Shown here in pieces: positions 31,852-33,993 of a stretch of 33,993 bases of DNA. This stretch comes from Prevotella sp. Its GTDB lineage: Bacteria; Bacteroidota; Bacteroidia; Bacteroidales; Bacteroidaceae. The number at the start of each line of letters is the position of its first letter. Within the stretch, counting starts at the first letter, position 1. A program made the translations under genes and the position numbers. Where the stretch lies: the NCBI GenBank assembly GCA_017940545.1, contig JAGAYI010000029.1, positions 1-33,993 of the forward strand. The letters are read 5' to 3'. The notes beneath the pieces are model-generated. The model was given only the letters and a program-made list of their open reading frames with translations, ran no database searches and was not told where the DNA came from.

Positions 31852-33684
31852 ATGAACAAATATGATTGGCAGTCGCAACTGGCCAGTGCCTATGCGACTT
31901 TTCCTGAAGCAACGCGGAAGCCCGTCATCGGCATCAGCGGCAACTACGACGAGGCTGCCTGCAAGTTAGGCGAAGATTACTACAAGTCGGTGCTCAAGGC
32001 CGGCGGTGTGCCCGTCATCATTCCACCACTCAGCGACACCGATGCCATCATCAACACCCTCGACCACGTTGACGGACTGCTGCTCAGCGGCGGTGCCGAC
32101 TATAACCCGCTCTATGCCGGCGAAGAGCCGTCGCCACGGTTAGGTGGCATCAACGCCGAGCGCGACCTGCCCGAGCTGCTGCTGACGCAGTTGGCCTACA
32201 ACCGCCAGATTCCCATGCTGGGCATCTGCCGGGGCATTCAGACCCTCGCCATGGCCCTTGGCGGACACGTGGCGCAGGACATTAACGGATTACGGATTAC
32301 AGATTACGGATTACGGAATACGGATAACGGAGCACACCATCCCATCAAGCACTCACAGGATGTCCGCCGCTCAGAGCCTACGCACAGCGTCGCCATTGAC
32401 GCCGATTCCACCTTATACCATATATATAAGGAACAGCTGTCCTCACCCCCGGGGGAGCGTGCGGGGGGGCACCTCCACCTTCTTGTCAACTCCTTCCACC
32501 ATCAGGCCGTCGATGACCCCGGCCGTCGCTTCCGCGTCACCGCCACGGCACCCGACGGTGTCGTTGAGGCCATCGAGAGCCGCGAGTACAAAAGCATCAT
32601 GGGTGTACAGTGGCACCCCGAGAACCTGGCCGACGGACTGCCGCTCTTCCAGTGGCTCGTACGCCAGGCAGCCCACTACCGACGCGCCTGCAGCCTGCAC
32701 CGGCATATTCTCACTCTCGACACCCATTGCGACACGCCCATGTTCTTCCCCGAGGGCATCAGCTTCGGCAGCCGCGACCCGAAGATTCGCGTTGACCTGC
32801 ACAAAATGGCCGAGGGACATCAGGATGCCACCATCATGGTGGCCTACCTGCCGCAGCCCAAGATTGGCGAGACATTCTCGTCGCAGGTGGCGTTCCCCGT
32901 CAGCAGTCCTACCGAGTATGCCGACCTCATCTTCGACAAGATAGAAGACATTGTCAGTCAGCACAAGGACTACCTCAGCATTGCCCGCACGCCGGCCGAC
33001 CTCTATGGCGACAAGCGGCGCGGACGCAAGAGCATCATGCTCGGCATAGAAAACGGGCTGGCCCTGAACGGCTCCCTGCACAACCTGCGCCACTTCGCAC
33101 AGCGAGGCATCGTCTATATGACGCTCTGCCACAATGGCGACAACGACCTCTGCGACTCTGCACGGGGCTGTAACACCCACGGCGGCGTGTCGCTCTTTGG
33201 CCAGCAGGTCATCCGCGAGATGAACAGCTTGGGCATCATGGTCGATATGAGCCATGCCGGCGAGAAGAGTTTCTACGACGCACTCGACATCAGCCAGCAG
33301 CCCATTGTCTGCTCACACAGCAGCTGCCGTGCCCTGTGCGACCATCCCCGCAACCTGACCGACGAGCAGATGCGTGCCCTGGCGGCCCGCGGCGGTGTCA
33401 TGCAGGTGACGCTCTATCCCGGATTCCTGCGCACCGGCGGCGAGGCTGACGTGCTCGACGCCCTGCAACACCTGGAGCATGCCGTCAGCGTCATGGGCAT
33501 CGACCATGTCGGACTGGGCACCGACTTCGACGGCGACGGTGGTGTGCTTGGACTGGCCGACTCTTCCGAGATGCTCAACTTCACCCGTCAGCTGCTGCTG
33601 CGTCATTACTCTGAGCAGGACATTCAGAAAATCTGGGGAGGCAACTTCCTGCGTGTCATGTCACAGGTGCAGGCAGCACGCTGA
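31852..33684 (+). CDS. Fused class I GATase-like hydrolase and M19 dipeptidase
   Basis: A 610-residue two-domain protein. Residues about 22-270 are a peptidase C26/PuuD-like class I GATase: nucleophile C126 in GICRGIQ and the His/Glu pair in WHPE (H255, E257). Residues about 285-605 are a membrane-dipeptidase-type M19 metalloenzyme: H292 and D294 (THCD), E400 (GIEN), H468 (SHAG), H489 (CSHSS) and D558 (GTDFDGD) supply both zinc sites. PuuD-type enzymes cleave gamma-glutamyl amides; M19 enzymes cleave dipeptides. There is no signal peptide, so it is probably cytoplasmic. Two short repetitive insertions (about 145-160 and 195-208) lie in loops of the GATase domain. Combined use on gamma-glutamyl dipeptides is inferred. 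Confidence 0.9.
   Translation: MNKYDWQSQLASAYATFPEATRKPVIGISGNYDEAACKLGEDYYKSVLKAGGVPVIIPPLSDTDAIINTLDHVDGLLLSGGADYNPLYAGEEPSPRLGGINAERDLPELLLTQLAYNRQIPMLGICRGIQTLAMALGGHVAQDINGLRITDYGLRNTDNGAHHPIKHSQDVRRSEPTHSVAIDADSTLYHIYKEQLSSPPGERAGGHLHLLVNSFHHQAVDDPGRRFRVTATAPDGVVEAIESREYKSIMGVQWHPENLADGLPLFQWLVRQAAHYRRACSLHRHILTLDTHCDTPMFFPEGISFGSRDPKIRVDLHKMAEGHQDATIMVAYLPQPKIGETFSSQVAFPVSSPTEYADLIFDKIEDIVSQHKDYLSIARTPADLYGDKRRGRKSIMLGIENGLALNGSLHNLRHFAQRGIVYMTLCHNGDNDLCDSARGCNTHGGVSLFGQQVIREMNSLGIMVDMSHAGEKSFYDALDISQQPIVCSHSSCRALCDHPRNLTDEQMRALAARGGVMQVTLYPGFLRTGGEADVLDALQHLEHAVSVMGIDHVGLGTDFDGDGGVLGLADSSEMLNFTRQLLLRHYSEQDIQKIWGGNFLRVMSQVQAAR
32284..32330. repeat. Word repeat inside the GATase coding region
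   Basis: The word GGATTACG or GGATTACA recurs five times in 47 bp, encoding roughly residues 145-160 (LRITDYGLRNTDNG). This is the same style as the spacer repeats elsewhere in the window but inside an ORF and in frame. Confidence 0.7.
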
Positions 33685-33730
33685 CACGCCACCGCGCCCG
33701 ACAGCCTACACGGCGCTCACCGTGAACGTA

Positions 33731-33832
33731 ATGAAGCTGCAGCACCAGACACAGCTGCTGGCAGCAAGTAGTGAATCAGCACCGGCACCCGCCGCCACCA
33801 TCTCTGTGCTGAATGGTGGATTCTTAGAGTAG
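33731..33832 (+). CDS. 33-residue peptide ORF, copy 2 of the GGFLE-tail family
   Basis: ATG at 33731 to TAG at 33830-33832. The product starts MKLQHQTQLLAASSE and ends SAPAPAATISVLNGGFLE. It has the same length as the ORF at 533-634 and the same tail with two substitutions, but an unrelated N-terminus. The frame is open upstream and reads PTAYTALTVNV before the ATG, resembling the leader of short LLAAS-type peptides I associate with Prevotella; a GTG at 33722 could add three residues. The tail lies in the repeat at 33776-33916 and its hairpins follow the stop. The ORF begins about 45 nt after the dipeptidase stop. Function unknown. Confidence 0.4.
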   Translation: MKLQHQTQLLAASSESAPAPAATISVLNGGFLE

Positions 33833-33916
33833 AACGGCTCAGCCGTCGTCCCCTTATATATATATAAGGTATAACCAAGAGCGGCCGGCTCCCCAAAAAA
33901 TATGGGGGGCGGCCGC
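33776..33916 (+). repeat. 141-143 bp structured repeat, copy 2
   Basis: Direct copy of 578-720. The terminal hairpin is longer here: 13 bp CCAAGAGCGGCCG (33875-33887) pairs with CGGCCGCTCTTGG (33910-33922). The AT palindrome is two bases shorter. Being at the 3' side of the dipeptidase gene it may also act as its terminator. Confidence 0.85.
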
Positions 33917-33935
33917 TCTTGGTACGAAGAAAACA

Positions 33936-33983
33936 GGCCACATTGGTGGCCGTAATTTCTTCTAATTTCTTCTAATTTCTTTC
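33936..33983. repeat. Small hairpin and 10-bp tandem repeat at the right edge
   Basis: GGCCAC-ATTG-GTGGCC forms a hairpin (33936-33951), followed by three near-identical copies of TAATTTCTTC (33953-33983). No further gene is seen to the end of the window. Confidence 0.7.
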
Positions 33984-33993
33984 AAAAAAATAT

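Overview
The window looks like a chromosomal segment of a Bacteroidales bacterium, most likely Prevotella or a close relative. The main evidence is the promoter type: at least ten genes are preceded by a TTTG, N19-21, TAnnTTTG element (the Bacteroidetes -33/-7 promoter), and Shine-Dalgarno sequences are mostly absent. Family content agrees: a DUF3332 lipoprotein, YifB/ComM, an FKBP triplet, the rplM-rpsI-rpsB-tsf cluster, a fused GATase/M19 dipeptidase, and a radical SAM/lipoprotein pair of a type I know mainly from Bacteroidetes. I see no transposase, integrase, phage gene, rRNA or CRISPR array, so most of the window is ordinary housekeeping DNA with unusual intergenic sequence.

Layout. 1-810 is repeat-rich and nearly gene-free: 22-bp-period repeats, a start-less minus-strand coding remnant, and a 33-residue peptide ORF whose 3' half lies in a structured repeat. 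813-3815 (+) encodes a DUF3332 lipoprotein, a GNAT-like protein and a CapA-like phosphoesterase. 3816-4260 holds a possible 26-residue hydrophobic peptide with its own promoter and terminator. 4262-7131 has two tRNA-Leu genes, comM and a secreted protein of unknown function. 7232-12349 (-) is a run reading prmC-recX-comF, then pyrE, an SRPBCC protein, argH and a Cys4 lipoprotein. ribD diverges from prmC at 12426 and ends tail-to-tail with argS-rnhA (-). 15774-17509 is the radical SAM/lipoprotein locus, with a third small lipoprotein ORF converging on it. 17660-20944 is the ribosomal protein/EF-Ts transcription unit with a long structured leader. 21061-25440 carries manC, greA-HIT, a candidate small RNA, and a PAP2-epimerase pair. 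25445-25694 is a 61-bp inverted pair of promoter repeats. 25716-33684 (+) encodes a lipoprotein, RNase R, three FKBP isomerases, an Lrp-type regulator and the GATase/M19 fusion. The window ends with a second copy of the 141-bp repeat and a second 33-residue peptide ORF.

Most interesting. (1) A radical SAM/SPASM enzyme translationally coupled to a lipoprotein, plus a facing 64-residue lipoprotein that shares the LLSMLG(F/Y)S signal motif and a YG motif after or near its lipid cysteine; I believe this is the uncharacterised rSAM/lipoprotein system, here with a possible second substrate. (2) A repeat found at both ends of the window, about 33.2 kb apart, that supplies the same C-terminal tail (SAPAPxATISVLxGGFLE) to two otherwise unrelated 33-residue ORFs. 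(3) Regulatory RNA candidates: the rplM leader, an attenuator-like hairpin before greA, and a short promoter-to-terminator transcript next to it. (4) Spacers built of short repeated words, one of which appears inside the GATase domain of the dipeptidase fusion.

All calls come from reading the sequence and from remembered family knowledge; no database search was run.
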